A DNA stretch of 64,000 bases, from contig NZ_CP075189.1 of the NCBI RefSeq assembly GCF_020510565.1, positions 1,348,501 to 1,412,500 of the forward strand, given 5' to 3'. Below are positions 31,626 to 40,783 of this stretch, piece by piece. The stretch is from Ferribacterium limneticum. GTDB lineage: Bacteria > Pseudomonadota > Gammaproteobacteria > Burkholderiales > Rhodocyclaceae. A model generated the notes under the pieces. That model did no database searches and had not been told where the DNA came from. It was given only the letters and a program-made list of their open reading frames with translations. A program made the position numbers and the translations under genes. Numbering within the stretch: the first letter of the stretch is position 1; each line of letters starts with the position of its first letter.

Positions 31626-31941
31626 TTTCATTTTTGGCCTGTTTTTCCTGTCGACCGTGGGAATGGTCGCAGCGTCGGCCGCCGAGCCGGACGCGGCGCG
31701 CCAGAAGGAATTGGTGCATCTGGTGCGCCAGGATTGCGGCTCCTGCCACGGCATGACGCTCAAAGGCGGCCTCGGTCCGGCCTTGCTGCCGGAAACCCTG
31801 CGCGACATGCCGGCCGAAGGCCTCGCCGCGACCATTTACTACGGCCGCCCGGGCACGCCGATGCCGCCGTGGAAAGCCTTCCTGTCCGAAGCCGAAGCGG
31901 CCTGGATAGTCGATAAACTGATGACCGAATTCCCCGAGTGA
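31612..31941 (+). CDS. nirC: Cytochrome c, NirC type
   Basis: 109 residues, single heme CGSCH, class I cytochrome c as in NirC, which supports heme d1 assembly and donates electrons to NirS. I choose TTG at 31612 because GGGAG (31601-31605) is 6 bases upstream; TTG at 31606 is too close. Its signal peptide (SPSNFIFGLFFLSTVGMVAASA, cut after ASA) is encoded almost wholly by a CCACGGTC repeat at 31625-31660. Confidence 0.88.
   Translation: MSPSNFIFGLFFLSTVGMVAASAAEPDAARQKELVHLVRQDCGSCHGMTLKGGLGPALLPETLRDMPAEGLAATIYYGRPGTPMPPWKAFLSEAEAAWIVDKLMTEFPE
31625..31660 (-). repeat. CCACGGTC repeat, copy 7 (nirC signal peptide)
   Basis: On the minus strand it starts CCACGGTCGACAGG, then an A run, AGGCC and AAAAATGAAAT. 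Read on the plus strand it encodes FIFGLFFLSTVG, the hydrophobic core of the signal peptide. Confidence 0.85.
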
Positions 31942-31948
31942 GAACGCC

Positions 31949-33112
31949 ATGCGCCTGCTGCTGATCTCCATTTTTGCCCTGCTTCTCAACGCCTGCGCCG
32001 GCCCGCAACTGCGCGGCACCGGCGATCTCGGGCTGATCATTGAACGGGCCAGCGGCCACATCACGCTGGTCAACACCACGGCCCGCCAGCCCTACGCGCG
32101 CATTGGCGGCCTCGGCGACCTATCGCACGCCTCAGCCGTCTATTCCCGAGACGGCCGCTACGCCTTCATCTTCGGCCGCGACGGCGGGCTGACCAAGATC
32201 GATCTGCTCGAAGCGAAAATCGTCAAACGCATCATCCAGTCCGGCAACGCCATCGGGGGGTCGATCTCCCAGGACGGCCGCATCGTCGTCGCCCAGAACT
32301 ACACCCCGGGTGGCATCAAGGCCTTCGATAGCGAGACGCTCGAACTGCTCTCCGAAGTGCCAGCCGAATTCGCGCCCGGCCAGTTCTCAAAGGTTGTCGG
32401 CCTGGCCGATACGGGTGGCAACAAGTTCGCCTACGCGCTGTTCGACGGCGGCGAAATCCGCGTCACCGATTTCAGCAACCCACGGCAGCCGACCACCCAG
32501 CGCTTCCCGGCCGGCAGCCAGCCCTACGACGGCCTCGTGACGCCGGATGGCCGCTACTTCCTGGCCGGCCTGTTCGGCGAGGACGGTGTCGCCATGCTCG
32601 ACCTCTGGCAGCCGGAGAAGGGCGCCAAGAAGATTCTCGAAAACTACGGCCGCGGCCAGGAAAAACTGCCCGTCTTCAAGATGCCACACCTGCGCGGCTG
32701 GTCGGTCGCCCAGGGCAAGGCCTACCTGCCGGCGATCGGCCGTCATGAAGTGCTGGTCGTCGATGTCGCCACCTGGAAAGAAGTCGGCCGCATCCCCGTG
32801 CGCGGCCAGCCGGTCTTCGTCATGGCCCGCCCCGATGGCCGCCAGATCTGGGTCAATTTCGCCTTCCCGGACAACGCCAAGGTCGATGTCATCGACACGC
32901 TGGCCGGCAAGGTCGTCCATGCCTTCGAGCCGGGCAAGGGCATCCTGCACATGGAATTCGCCCCGCGCGGCGAGAACGTCTGGCTCTCGGCGCGCGACGA
33001 CAACAAGGTTTTGATTTACAACACCGAAAATTTTGCCAAACTGGGAGAAATCCCGGCCGAAAGCCCGTCCGGCATTTTCTTCACCTCGCGCGCCGTGCGC
33101 ATAGGTTTCTGA
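31949..33112 (+). CDS. nirF: Heme d1 biosynthesis protein NirF
   Basis: 387 residues. Lipobox LLLNAC (Cys16) predicts a periplasm-facing lipoprotein. The rest is a d1-type propeller like that of NirS, with GRDGRYAFIFGRDGGLTKIDL-type blades (key residues only) and YNTENFAKLGEIP at the end. NirF acts late in heme d1 synthesis. The stop overlaps nirDL (ATGA). Confidence 0.95.
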   Translation: MRLLLISIFALLLNACAGPQLRGTGDLGLIIERASGHITLVNTTARQPYARIGGLGDLSHASAVYSRDGRYAFIFGRDGGLTKIDLLEAKIVKRIIQSGNAIGGSISQDGRIVVAQNYTPGGIKAFDSETLELLSEVPAEFAPGQFSKVVGLADTGGNKFAYALFDGGEIRVTDFSNPRQPTTQRFPAGSQPYDGLVTPDGRYFLAGLFGEDGVAMLDLWQPEKGAKKILENYGRGQEKLPVFKMPHLRGWSVAQGKAYLPAIGRHEVLVVDVATWKEVGRIPVRGQPVFVMARPDGRQIWVNFAFPDNAKVDVIDTLAGKVVHAFEPGKGILHMEFAPRGENVWLSARDDNKVLIYNTENFAKLGEIPAESPSGIFFTSRAVRIGF

Positions 33113-34098
33113 TGGACGCTTTGGCCATGAACAGCAGCAGCCTCGACTTCCAGTTGCTCAACGACTTCCAGCGCGACTTTCCGCTGGTCCCGGCACCCTT
33201 CGCCGAGTTGGCGGCGCGTCTCGGCGTCGGCGAGAAAGTCGTTCTCGGCCACCTCGAAAACCTGCGCCGCGAAGGCAAGATTTCACGCGTCGGCGCCGTC
33301 TTCGCCCCCAAGCGAATCGGCGCCTCGACGCTGGCCGCCATGGCCGTCCCGCCGGAAAAGCTCGAAGCCGTGGCCACCGCGGTCAACCGCTTCCCCGAGG
33401 TCAATCACAACTACGAACGCGAGCACCGCTACAACCTGTGGTTCGTCGTCACCGCCGCGACCGAAGGGCGCCTGCAAGCCAGCCTCGGCGCCATCGAGAA
33501 GGCCGCCGGCTATCCGCTGCTGGCCTTGCCGCTTGAAGAAGAATTCCACATCGACCTCGGTTTTTGCCTGAACGGTGACAAGAAAAAAAGCGTCGCCACG
33601 GCCCAGCCGGTGCAGCCGACGGCCCTCATCGACGAAGCCGAGCGCCGCCTCGTTTCCGTCTTGCAGGAAGGCCTGCCGCTGTTCATCCGGCCCTTCGCCC
33701 TGATCGCCGAGCGCATTGGCGCCTCCGAGCCGGAAGTCCTCGGCCGTATCCGCCGCTGGCTCGAAGAGGGCGCCATCAAGCGCTTCGGCGTCGTCGTCCG
33801 CCACCACGAACTCGGCTACCGCGCCAACGCCATGCTGGTCCATGACATTCCGGACGAGCAGGTCAGCGAGATTGGTCGCGCCCTGGCCGAAGAGCCGGCC
33901 GTCACGCTGTGCTACCGCCGGCCGCGCCGCCTGCCGGACTGGCCGTACAACCTGTTCTGCATGATCCATGGCCGCGAACGTGGCGAGGTCGAGTCCATCA
34001 TCGCCGACCTTCGCCAACGCCACGGTCTCGAAACGGCTGCCCACGAGGTGCTCTTCTCGCTGACCCGCTTCAAGCAGAACGGCGCGCGCTATGCGTGA
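33112..34098 (+). CDS. nirDL: Siroheme decarboxylase, NirD-NirL fusion
   Basis: Decarboxylates siroheme to didecarboxysiroheme with NirG and NirH. 328 residues made of two AsnC/Lrp-like units (about 1-160 and 165-328), each a winged helix followed by an alpha/beta domain. Both halves keep the conserved His/Arg region (NHNYEREHRYNLWFV in the first, CYRRPRRLPDWPYNLFCMIHG in the second). The fusion is known in several Betaproteobacteria. Overlaps nirG by 8 bases. Confidence 0.93.
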   Translation: MDALAMNSSSLDFQLLNDFQRDFPLVPAPFAELAARLGVGEKVVLGHLENLRREGKISRVGAVFAPKRIGASTLAAMAVPPEKLEAVATAVNRFPEVNHNYEREHRYNLWFVVTAATEGRLQASLGAIEKAAGYPLLALPLEEEFHIDLGFCLNGDKKKSVATAQPVQPTALIDEAERRLVSVLQEGLPLFIRPFALIAERIGASEPEVLGRIRRWLEEGAIKRFGVVVRHHELGYRANAMLVHDIPDEQVSEIGRALAEEPAVTLCYRRPRRLPDWPYNLFCMIHGRERGEVESIIADLRQRHGLETAAHEVLFSLTRFKQNGARYA

Positions 34099-34549
34099 GC
34101 TTTCCACGGTCGACCGGAAAATTCTCGCAAAATTGCAAGGCGACTTCCCGATCTGCGAACGTCCCTACGCCGAGGCGGCCGAACAGATCGGCATCAGCGA
34201 AGAAGAATTGCTCCAGCGTGTGCAGGAACTGCTCGCCGACAAGGTGCTGACCCGCTTCGGCCCGATGTTTCAGATCGAGGAAATGGGTGGAGCCTTCGTG
34301 CTCGCCGCCCTGGCCGCCCCCGAGGAGCGTTACGACGAGGTGACGGCACTGGTCAACGAATTGCCCGCGGTCGCCCACAACTATCGCCGCGAACACGTGC
34401 TCAACATGTGGTTCGTGCTCGCCACCGAAACGAAGGCAGGCATCGCCGAAGCCATTGCCCGCATCGAGCGCGACACCGGCCTGGCGGTCTATGCCTTCCC
34501 GAAAGAGCGCGAATTTTTTGTTGAAATGAAGCTAGAGGCGCGGCTGTGA
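34091..34549 (+). CDS. nirG: Siroheme decarboxylase subunit NirG
   Basis: 152 residues, one AsnC/Lrp-like unit; NYRREHVLNMWFVLATE holds the conserved siroheme-binding residues. The N-terminus STVDRKILAKLQ is encoded by a CCACGGTC repeat copy (34104-34139) yet still fits the family's first helix. Starts inside nirDL; stop overlaps nirH (GTGA). G versus H is assigned by order and similarity of the YRREH motif to the first half of NirDL. Confidence 0.9.
   Translation: MRELSTVDRKILAKLQGDFPICERPYAEAAEQIGISEEELLQRVQELLADKVLTRFGPMFQIEEMGGAFVLAALAAPEERYDEVTALVNELPAVAHNYRREHVLNMWFVLATETKAGIAEAIARIERDTGLAVYAFPKEREFFVEMKLEARL
34104..34139 (+). repeat. CCACGGTC repeat, copy 8 (start of nirG)
   Basis: Starts CCACGGTCGACCGGAAAATT, then CTCGC, and ends AAATTGCAAG. 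Read in frame as STVDRKILAKLQ. The family's own consensus here is similar, so chance cannot be excluded. Confidence 0.55.
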
Positions 34550-35022
34550 TCGACGACATTGATCGCGCCCTGATCGTCGCCACGCAAGGTGGCCTGCCGC
34601 TCGTGCCACGCCCCTATCACACCATCGCCGAACAGCTCGGGCTATCGGCAGACGAGGTCATGCGCCGCCTGAAAGTCATGCTCGAAACCGGCATCGTCCG
34701 CCGTATCGGCGCCGTGCCCAACCATTACGCCATCGGCTGGACGGCCAATGGCATGACTGTCTGGGATGTCGCCGACGAGCTAGTCGACGAACTGGGCGCC
34801 CGCATTGGCGCCCTCGATTTCGTCACCCACTGCTACCGCCGCCCGCGCGCCCTGCCAGCCTGGCCCTACAACCTGTTCGCCATGGTGCACGGCGCCTCGC
34901 GCGATGAGTGTTCGGCCAAAGCCGCTGAAATCCGCAGCTTGCTTGGTGAGGCTTGCCGGGGCAGCGACATTCTCTACTCGACCAGAATCCTCAAAAAGAC
35001 CGGGCTGAGGATAGGTAGCTAA
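34546..35022 (+). CDS. nirH: Siroheme decarboxylase subunit NirH
   Basis: 158 residues, one AsnC/Lrp-like unit with CYRRPRALPAWPYNLFAMVHG, matching the second half of NirDL. GTG start at 34546 overlaps the nirG stop (GTGA). The 3' end overlaps the convergent next gene by 4 bases. Last gene of this nir block; nirJ and nirN follow only 8.7 kb later. Confidence 0.92.
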   Translation: MIDDIDRALIVATQGGLPLVPRPYHTIAEQLGLSADEVMRRLKVMLETGIVRRIGAVPNHYAIGWTANGMTVWDVADELVDELGARIGALDFVTHCYRRPRALPAWPYNLFAMVHGASRDECSAKAAEIRSLLGEACRGSDILYSTRILKKTGLRIGS

Positions 35023-35675
35023 GGACAGGCCCGCATCCGGTTTTCCGCATCTCGATAGGACGCCGTCGAGTCGATCTGCTGATGCGCGGCATTGATCCCG
35101 TCCTTGAGCTTGCTCAGCAGGCTGGCGAGCTGTTGGTCGGCGCGTTGGCGCAGCACGGATTCGGCTTCGCCGACACTGGAAAAATAAGCGACCTGGCCGA
35201 GTGACTGGCGTAGCGCAACCGGCATCAGCCGGGCGCCGATCCTGAGATGGTTGCGCCAGACCGTGACGTGCTCCTGCTCATGTTCCTCGACGATGCGTCG
35301 CCGGCAGGGATTGGTGCCGAGTTCCCGGGCAAGCAGGACCTCGAAACTCGACAAACCGAGTTTCAGTTGCAACGAGGGTACGGCGCACACCCGGCCGTCG
35401 CGATTGCTCAGGGTGCGCACCGAAAGCGCCATGCTGGCGGCCGGTTCGGCCCGCGTTACACCCAGCGTGCTGTGGTTCAGGCTGCTACCCGCTTTGGCAA
35501 AGCGCGCCAGATCAGCTATCCGGATGCCGTCGTCGCGGCTTACCGGCTTGTCCTCGAAGACGGCAGTGAAATTTGCTTCCGCCGCCAGTTTTTCGCAGCG
35601 CGCCTCGAAACCGTCGTTGTCGGCCCCGGCGACAGCGCTGGCAAGCAGGAGCAGGAGAGCAAGGAGGGATTTCAT
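35019..35675 (-). CDS. Exported metalloprotease-like protein (DUF922-like)
   Basis: 218 residues with a signal peptide ending VAGAD. The segment VEEHEQEHVTVWRNHL contains HEQEH, an HExxH zinc motif, in a helix, as in DUF922-type proteins. Two Cys pairs may form disulphides. Whether it is a protease is unknown. Its stop overlaps the nirH stop on the other strand. Not obviously connected to nitrite reduction or cyanophycin. Confidence 0.75.
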   Translation of the reverse strand: MKSLLALLLLLASAVAGADNDGFEARCEKLAAEANFTAVFEDKPVSRDDGIRIADLARFAKAGSSLNHSTLGVTRAEPAASMALSVRTLSNRDGRVCAVPSLQLKLGLSSFEVLLARELGTNPCRRRIVEEHEQEHVTVWRNHLRIGARLMPVALRQSLGQVAYFSSVGEAESVLRQRADQQLASLLSKLKDGINAAHQQIDSTASYRDAENRMRACP

Positions 35676-35768
35676 GCGGCGGGTCTGGTTCAGGCGACAG
35701 GGAGATTCTGCGTCGGTAATGTGAAATACCGTTGACGGTGGATCACCGGCAAGCCCCGCGCTGAAAGC

Positions 35769-35795
35769 AGAAAGCCCGGACTGGCCGGGCTTTCT
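35769..35795 (-). terminator. Hairpin after the cyanophycin operon
   Basis: Stem AGAAAGCCCGG/CCGGGCTTTCT with a five-base loop, 28 bases after the cphA1 stop on the minus strand. The trailing T-rich tract is interrupted, so efficiency is uncertain. Confidence 0.7.
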
Positions 35796-35822
35796 GGGGG
35801 CTGACTGGGTGCCTGACGGCGG

Positions 35823-38396
35823 TCAGTGTGCTTCGCCGATCCGCTGGGCGATATGCGCCAGCGCCTCTTCAACCTGGTCGATCAGAATCAGGCAGAGGTC
35901 GCCCGGCTGCAGGCGGGCCAGCGCCGTATCGATGGCGATGAATTCGCCGGTGATGGCGTCGATCTGCTTGGTGCGGCGGGCGTTGGTCAGGCCTTCGCGC
36001 AACAGGCCGATCACTTCACCATCTTCGCGGCCGCGCTGGCAGGCGTCCTGGTAAAGAATCACGTCGTCGAAGGCGTCGCCGAGGATTTCGGTCTGCTGGC
36101 GGATGTCGTCGTCACGCCGGTCGCCGGCGCCGCTGATCACCACCGAACGGCGCACCGCCGGCATGTTTTCGATGGCGCCGACCAGCGCCTGGATGGCGTC
36201 CGGGTTGTGACCGTAGTCGGCGATCAGGGTCGCGCCCTTGTAGTCGAAGACGTTGAAGCGGCCGGGGGCAGTCGCTGCGTCGCTAACGAAATTGGCCAGC
36301 GCCTTCTCGATCACCGGCCACTCGTAGCCGAGCGCCCAGCCTGTGGCGATGGCGGCCATGGCATTTTCGACCTGGAAGCCGATGGTGCCGTTGCGCGTGA
36401 GCGGAATGTTGGCGAGCGGAATGCGGTATTTCTTGCGGCCTTCGCTGCAGACGATGGCATCGCGCTCGACATGGACGACTCGTTTGCCCTGGGCGCGGTG
36501 CGTGGCGAGCACGGGGTTCATGCGGTCGCGGGCGAAGAAGATGACCTCGCCGTGGCAGTGATGGGCCATCGCGGCGACGACCGGGTCGGCGGCATTGAGT
36601 ACTGCCGTGCCGCTCGGTGCAACGTTTTCAACAATGACGCGCTTGACCACGGCCAGCTCGTCGACCGTCGTGATGTAGTTGAGGCCGAGATGGTCGCCGA
36701 GGCCGATGTTGGTGATCACCGCCACATCGCACACATCGAAGCCGAGGCCTTCGCGTAGCACGCCGCCACGCGCCGTTTCGAAGACGGCCGCGTCGACGTC
36801 CGGGTGCATCAGCACGTTGCGGGCGCTGCGCGGGCCGGAGCAGTCGCCGGTGTCGATGCGCCGGCCTTCGACGTAGATGCCGTCGGTGCTGGTCATGCCG
36901 ACACGCAGGCCATTCGCTTCAAAAATGCGGCCGATCAGGCGGCTGGTCGTCGTCTTGCCGTTGGTGCCGGCGATGGCGACGACCGGGATGCGGGCGTTGT
37001 CGCCATCCGGGAACATCATGCCGACGATGGCTTCGCCAACAGCGCGGCCCTTGCCGAAGGATGGGTCGAGGTGCATGCGCAGGCCGGGGGCGGCATTGCA
37101 TTCGACGATGCCGCCGCCCTGTTCTTCGAGCGGCTTGTGCATGGTGTCGCAGACGACGTCGATACCGCAGATGTCGAGGCCAACGGTCTGGGCGGCGGCG
37201 ACGGCGGCAGCGGCGAGTTCCGGATGGACGTCGTCGGTGACGTCGGTGGCGGTGCCGCCGGTAGACAGGTTGGCGTTGTTGCGCAGGACGACGCGAACGC
37301 CGCGGCCGGGCACGGAGTCGGCCGTATAGCCTTGCTCTTCTAGACGGGCGAGGGCGATTTCGTCGAAACGGATCTTGGTCAGCGAGGTGGCGTGACCGTC
37401 CGAACGGCGCGGGTCGCGATTGACGATATCCACCAGTTCGCGCACGGTATGCGTGCCGTCGCCGATGACCAGTGGCGGATCGCGGCGGGCGGCGGCGATC
37501 AGCTTGTCGCCGATGACCAGCAGGCGCCAGTCGTGGCCGGAGAGGAATTTCTCGACCATGATGTCGTCGCGGAATTCGATGGCGACGCGGTAGGCGCGAC
37601 GGACTTGTTCCTCGGTGGTCAGGTTGACCGAAATGCCCTTGCCCTGATTGCCGTCCTGCGGCTTGACGACGACCGGCAGGCCGACTTCGAGGGCGGCGAC
37701 CCAGGCATCGTCTTCGTCCTCGACCGGGCGGCCGTAAGGGACGGCGACACCGGAGGCGTGCAGCAGCTTCTTGGTCAGTTCCTTGTCCTGGGCAATCGAT
37801 TCGCCGATGGCGCTGGTCAGGCTGGTTTCGGCGGCCTGGATGCGCTTCTGCTTGCTGCCCCAGCCGAACTGGACGAGGCTGCCCTGGGTCAGGCGGCGGA
37901 TCGGGATGCCGCGGGCCAGCGCAGCCGAGACGATGGCGCCGGTCGATGGGCCGAGACGGATGTCCTCATCGAGGTCGCGCAATTCCTTGAGCGTGCCATC
38001 GAGATCGAAAGGCGTGTCGTTGAGGGCGGCGAGGCAAAGCTGTTCGGCGCGCTCGAAGGCCAGGCGGCCGACGTCTTCTTCGGTGTATTCGACGACGACC
38101 TGATAGACGCCCTGATCGACCGTCTGCGCTGTCCGGCTGAAGGTGACCGGGCAACCGGCCTGGGCTTGCAGGCCGAGGGCGGCGAATTCGAGGGCGTGGG
38201 CCATCGACACGGTGTCGAGATGGTCGGAGGGAATCAGGTCGCCGAGTTCCGGGAAGCGCTCGCGCAGGCGGGCTTCGAAATTGGGCAGGTCTGAAATGGC
38301 GACTTCGGCTCCTTCGCAGGAAACGATGGCTTGAATGGCGGTGTGCCGGCTCCACAGATTGGGGCCGCGCAGGGCGCGAATGCGGGAAACGTCCAT
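35823..38396 (-). CDS. cphA1: Cyanophycin synthetase
   Basis: Polymerises Asp and Arg into cyanophycin, an insoluble nitrogen and carbon reserve. 857 residues: an N-terminal domain, an ATP-grasp domain (about 220-470, with VVKPQDGNQGKGI), and a Mur-ligase-like domain with an intact P-loop GTNGKT (Lys481), ITNIGLGDHLG and a C-terminal lobe (IADYGHNPDA). All motifs for both ligation reactions are present. 16 bases after the second synthetase gene. Confidence 0.96.
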   Translation of the reverse strand: MDVSRIRALRGPNLWSRHTAIQAIVSCEGAEVAISDLPNFEARLRERFPELGDLIPSDHLDTVSMAHALEFAALGLQAQAGCPVTFSRTAQTVDQGVYQVVVEYTEEDVGRLAFERAEQLCLAALNDTPFDLDGTLKELRDLDEDIRLGPSTGAIVSAALARGIPIRRLTQGSLVQFGWGSKQKRIQAAETSLTSAIGESIAQDKELTKKLLHASGVAVPYGRPVEDEDDAWVAALEVGLPVVVKPQDGNQGKGISVNLTTEEQVRRAYRVAIEFRDDIMVEKFLSGHDWRLLVIGDKLIAAARRDPPLVIGDGTHTVRELVDIVNRDPRRSDGHATSLTKIRFDEIALARLEEQGYTADSVPGRGVRVVLRNNANLSTGGTATDVTDDVHPELAAAAVAAAQTVGLDICGIDVVCDTMHKPLEEQGGGIVECNAAPGLRMHLDPSFGKGRAVGEAIVGMMFPDGDNARIPVVAIAGTNGKTTTSRLIGRIFEANGLRVGMTSTDGIYVEGRRIDTGDCSGPRSARNVLMHPDVDAAVFETARGGVLREGLGFDVCDVAVITNIGLGDHLGLNYITTVDELAVVKRVIVENVAPSGTAVLNAADPVVAAMAHHCHGEVIFFARDRMNPVLATHRAQGKRVVHVERDAIVCSEGRKKYRIPLANIPLTRNGTIGFQVENAMAAIATGWALGYEWPVIEKALANFVSDAATAPGRFNVFDYKGATLIADYGHNPDAIQALVGAIENMPAVRRSVVISGAGDRRDDDIRQQTEILGDAFDDVILYQDACQRGREDGEVIGLLREGLTNARRTKQIDAITGEFIAIDTALARLQPGDLCLILIDQVEEALAHIAQRIGEAH

Positions 38397-38412
38397 GACG
38401 CTTTATTCCTCG

Positions 38413-40665
38413 TTATTTCCGGGCGGTAGCCGGCTTCTTGGGTTGCGACTTTTTGGCGGGCTGCTGTATCAGCGAAGCGGGGTCGATCAGTTCCAGGCCG
38501 AAGGTCTTGAGGCCTGTGGTCAGGACTTCCTTGCTCAGGCCCATGGCCCAGCCGGCGGCAATGCCGGCCAGCACGTTGGCAATGTTCTTGGCTTGCTTGG
38601 CCTTGCCAATGTAGGGCGCATCGACCAGTCGGCTGAGGCGGATTTCATCGCTGCCGGTGCGTAGCACGACGCGCTTGTCGTCCACCGTGACACCGCGCTT
38701 GCCGGCGGCGAGATGGGCGACCAGGGTCGGGTTGGTCGGGTCGCAGGCGAAGAAGATCACTTCGCCGTCGCACAGTTCGGCGAAATCGGCGACCAGTTCG
38801 TCTTCGGCATTGAGCACGGCATGACCACTCGGCAACACGACATCAACCTGCGTCCGGTAGATCGAACGCGGTGTCGTGTAATACTCGCCGCCGGTCGGCT
38901 GGGTATCCCAGCGCGACAGGTCTTCGTCTTCCGAAACGATGTTGGTGACGATGCCGATCGAGCAGCGGTCATAGGCCAGACCTTGGCCGAGGATGACTTC
39001 GGCGCCGTTTTCGATCACTGCGGCCTGAACCGAACGGTTCATCAGCAGGCGACGGCCACCTTCCCAGTTGGCGGCGCTGGTTTTCTGGACCTGGCGGCGG
39101 TCGAGGTAGATGCCGTCCTTGCAGGCCAGGCCGACATGGCGGCCGGAGAGATAGACCAGATGGGCGACCATCTTGGCAACCGGGTTGCGACCGTGGGTGC
39201 CGGTGACGCCAACCAGCGGCACGCGGCCGCTCTCGCTCTGGGCGAACAGGTTGTCGACGATGGCCTGACCGACCGGGCGCGGCTTGCCGATGCCTGGCTT
39301 GATGTGCATGAGCAGGCTGGGGCCGGCGTTGACTTCGACGATGGCGCCGCCCTGCTCGGCCAGCGGCTTCGAGACGTCCTGGCAGACCAGGTCGATGCCA
39401 GCGATGTCGAGGCCGACGACGCGGGCTGCCAGCGCTGCGACCTGGGCGGTTTCGGGATGGACTTCGTCGGTGCAGTCGAAGGCGTGGTTGGCGTTGCGCT
39501 GGATAAGCACGACGCGGTCTTTGGCCGGCACGCTGTCGGCCTCAAGGCCCTGGCGTTCCAGTTCAATCTTGGCAGCGGTATCGATCTTGATGATCGACAG
39601 CGGATGCAGTTCGGTCGTGCCGCGCCGCGGGTCGATGTTGACCTGGCTGTCGATCAGTTCCAGCACGGTCGACTTGCCGTCGCCGGTTACGGTGATCAGG
39701 TCGCTGCGATTGGCCGCGACGAGCTTTCCGCCGACAACCAGAAGGCGATGCTCGATGCCCTGGATGGAACGTTCGACGAGCACGCCGGAGCCTTCCTCGA
39801 CAGCGATGGCGTAGGCCTTGGCGACCTCTTCCTTGGTCGTCAGGTCGATGAAGACGCCACGGCCATGATTGCCGTCGGTCGGCTTGACGACGACCGGCAC
39901 GCCGATGTCTTCGGCGGCATCCCAGGCATCGTCGGCGCTATCGACTTCGCGGCCTTCCGGGACCGGGACGCCGACCGAGGAGATCAGTTCCTTGGTCAAA
40001 TCCTTGTCGCGCGAAATGGTTTCGGCGATGGCGCTAGTCTGGTCGGTTTCGGCCGTCCAGATACGGCGCATGGCGGCGCCGTAGCCGAGCTGGACGAGGT
40101 TGCCGTCGTCGAGCAGGCGGATGTGCGGAATGCCGCGCTTTTCGCCAGCCAGAACGATGGCTGCGGTCGATGGGCCGAGGTATTTGCGGTCGACCTTGCG
40201 GCGAAGCAGGCGGACGGCTTCGTCAAGGTCGTAGGGCTCGTCGGCGATGGCGGCGAGCAGCAGTTCGCGGCCGACATCGAGCGACATGCGGGTCACTTCT
40301 TCGTGGAAGTTGGAGACGACCAGCTTGTAGACGCCGCGCGTCGTCGTTTCGCGGGTGCGGCCGAAACCGTCGGGCAGGCCGGCCAGAGTCATCAGTTCGA
40401 GCACGATGTGTTCGAGGATGTGGCCGGCCCACGTGCCTTCCTTGAGGCGGCGCAGGAAGCCGCCGTGTTCGCCGTAGTTGCAGCGATGCTCGACAAGGCC
40501 CGGTAGCCAGGCGCTCAGGCGCTCGTAAAGGCCGGGAATCTTGTCCGAGGGAAAGTCTTCGAGTTCGCCGATATCGATCCAGCTTTCGATGACCGGGGGG
40601 TAGGTCCAGATATTGGGGCCACGCAGTGAAATGGTGTCCCGGAAAATGATGTCCTTTTTCTTCAT
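38413..40665 (-). CDS. cphA2: Cyanophycin synthetase-like protein with degenerate P-loop (CphA2/CphA' type)
   Basis: 750 residues from the ATG at 40665; the open frame reaches 40767 with a GTG but without a good binding site. The ATP-grasp domain is intact (VVKPTDGNHGRGV). In the Mur-ligase domain the P-loop reads GTHGRNP (Arg493 in place of Lys, Asn/Pro for Thr), so that ATP site should be inactive. This matches CphA2, which polymerises Asp-Arg dipeptides with one ATP site; beta-proteobacterial CphA' proteins are similar. A Lys/Pro-rich tail ends the protein. Confidence 0.9.
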   Translation of the reverse strand: MKKKDIIFRDTISLRGPNIWTYPPVIESWIDIGELEDFPSDKIPGLYERLSAWLPGLVEHRCNYGEHGGFLRRLKEGTWAGHILEHIVLELMTLAGLPDGFGRTRETTTRGVYKLVVSNFHEEVTRMSLDVGRELLLAAIADEPYDLDEAVRLLRRKVDRKYLGPSTAAIVLAGEKRGIPHIRLLDDGNLVQLGYGAAMRRIWTAETDQTSAIAETISRDKDLTKELISSVGVPVPEGREVDSADDAWDAAEDIGVPVVVKPTDGNHGRGVFIDLTTKEEVAKAYAIAVEEGSGVLVERSIQGIEHRLLVVGGKLVAANRSDLITVTGDGKSTVLELIDSQVNIDPRRGTTELHPLSIIKIDTAAKIELERQGLEADSVPAKDRVVLIQRNANHAFDCTDEVHPETAQVAALAARVVGLDIAGIDLVCQDVSKPLAEQGGAIVEVNAGPSLLMHIKPGIGKPRPVGQAIVDNLFAQSESGRVPLVGVTGTHGRNPVAKMVAHLVYLSGRHVGLACKDGIYLDRRQVQKTSAANWEGGRRLLMNRSVQAAVIENGAEVILGQGLAYDRCSIGIVTNIVSEDEDLSRWDTQPTGGEYYTTPRSIYRTQVDVVLPSGHAVLNAEDELVADFAELCDGEVIFFACDPTNPTLVAHLAAGKRGVTVDDKRVVLRTGSDEIRLSRLVDAPYIGKAKQAKNIANVLAGIAAGWAMGLSKEVLTTGLKTFGLELIDPASLIQQPAKKSQPKKPATARK

Positions 40666-40783
40666 GCTCTTGGCTCTGGCTCCGTTGGCCTGCGGTGATG
40701 AATGTTTGATTTCAGCATTATTAACGCTTTCGTCCGCTTGCGGCTGACCGCTGTCTAAAAATGTCACTCAAGAGGACAAAGCG

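Noticed and set aside
38713..40506. Plus-strand frame over the second cyanophycin synthetase
   Set aside because: Antisense shadow without recognisable motifs.
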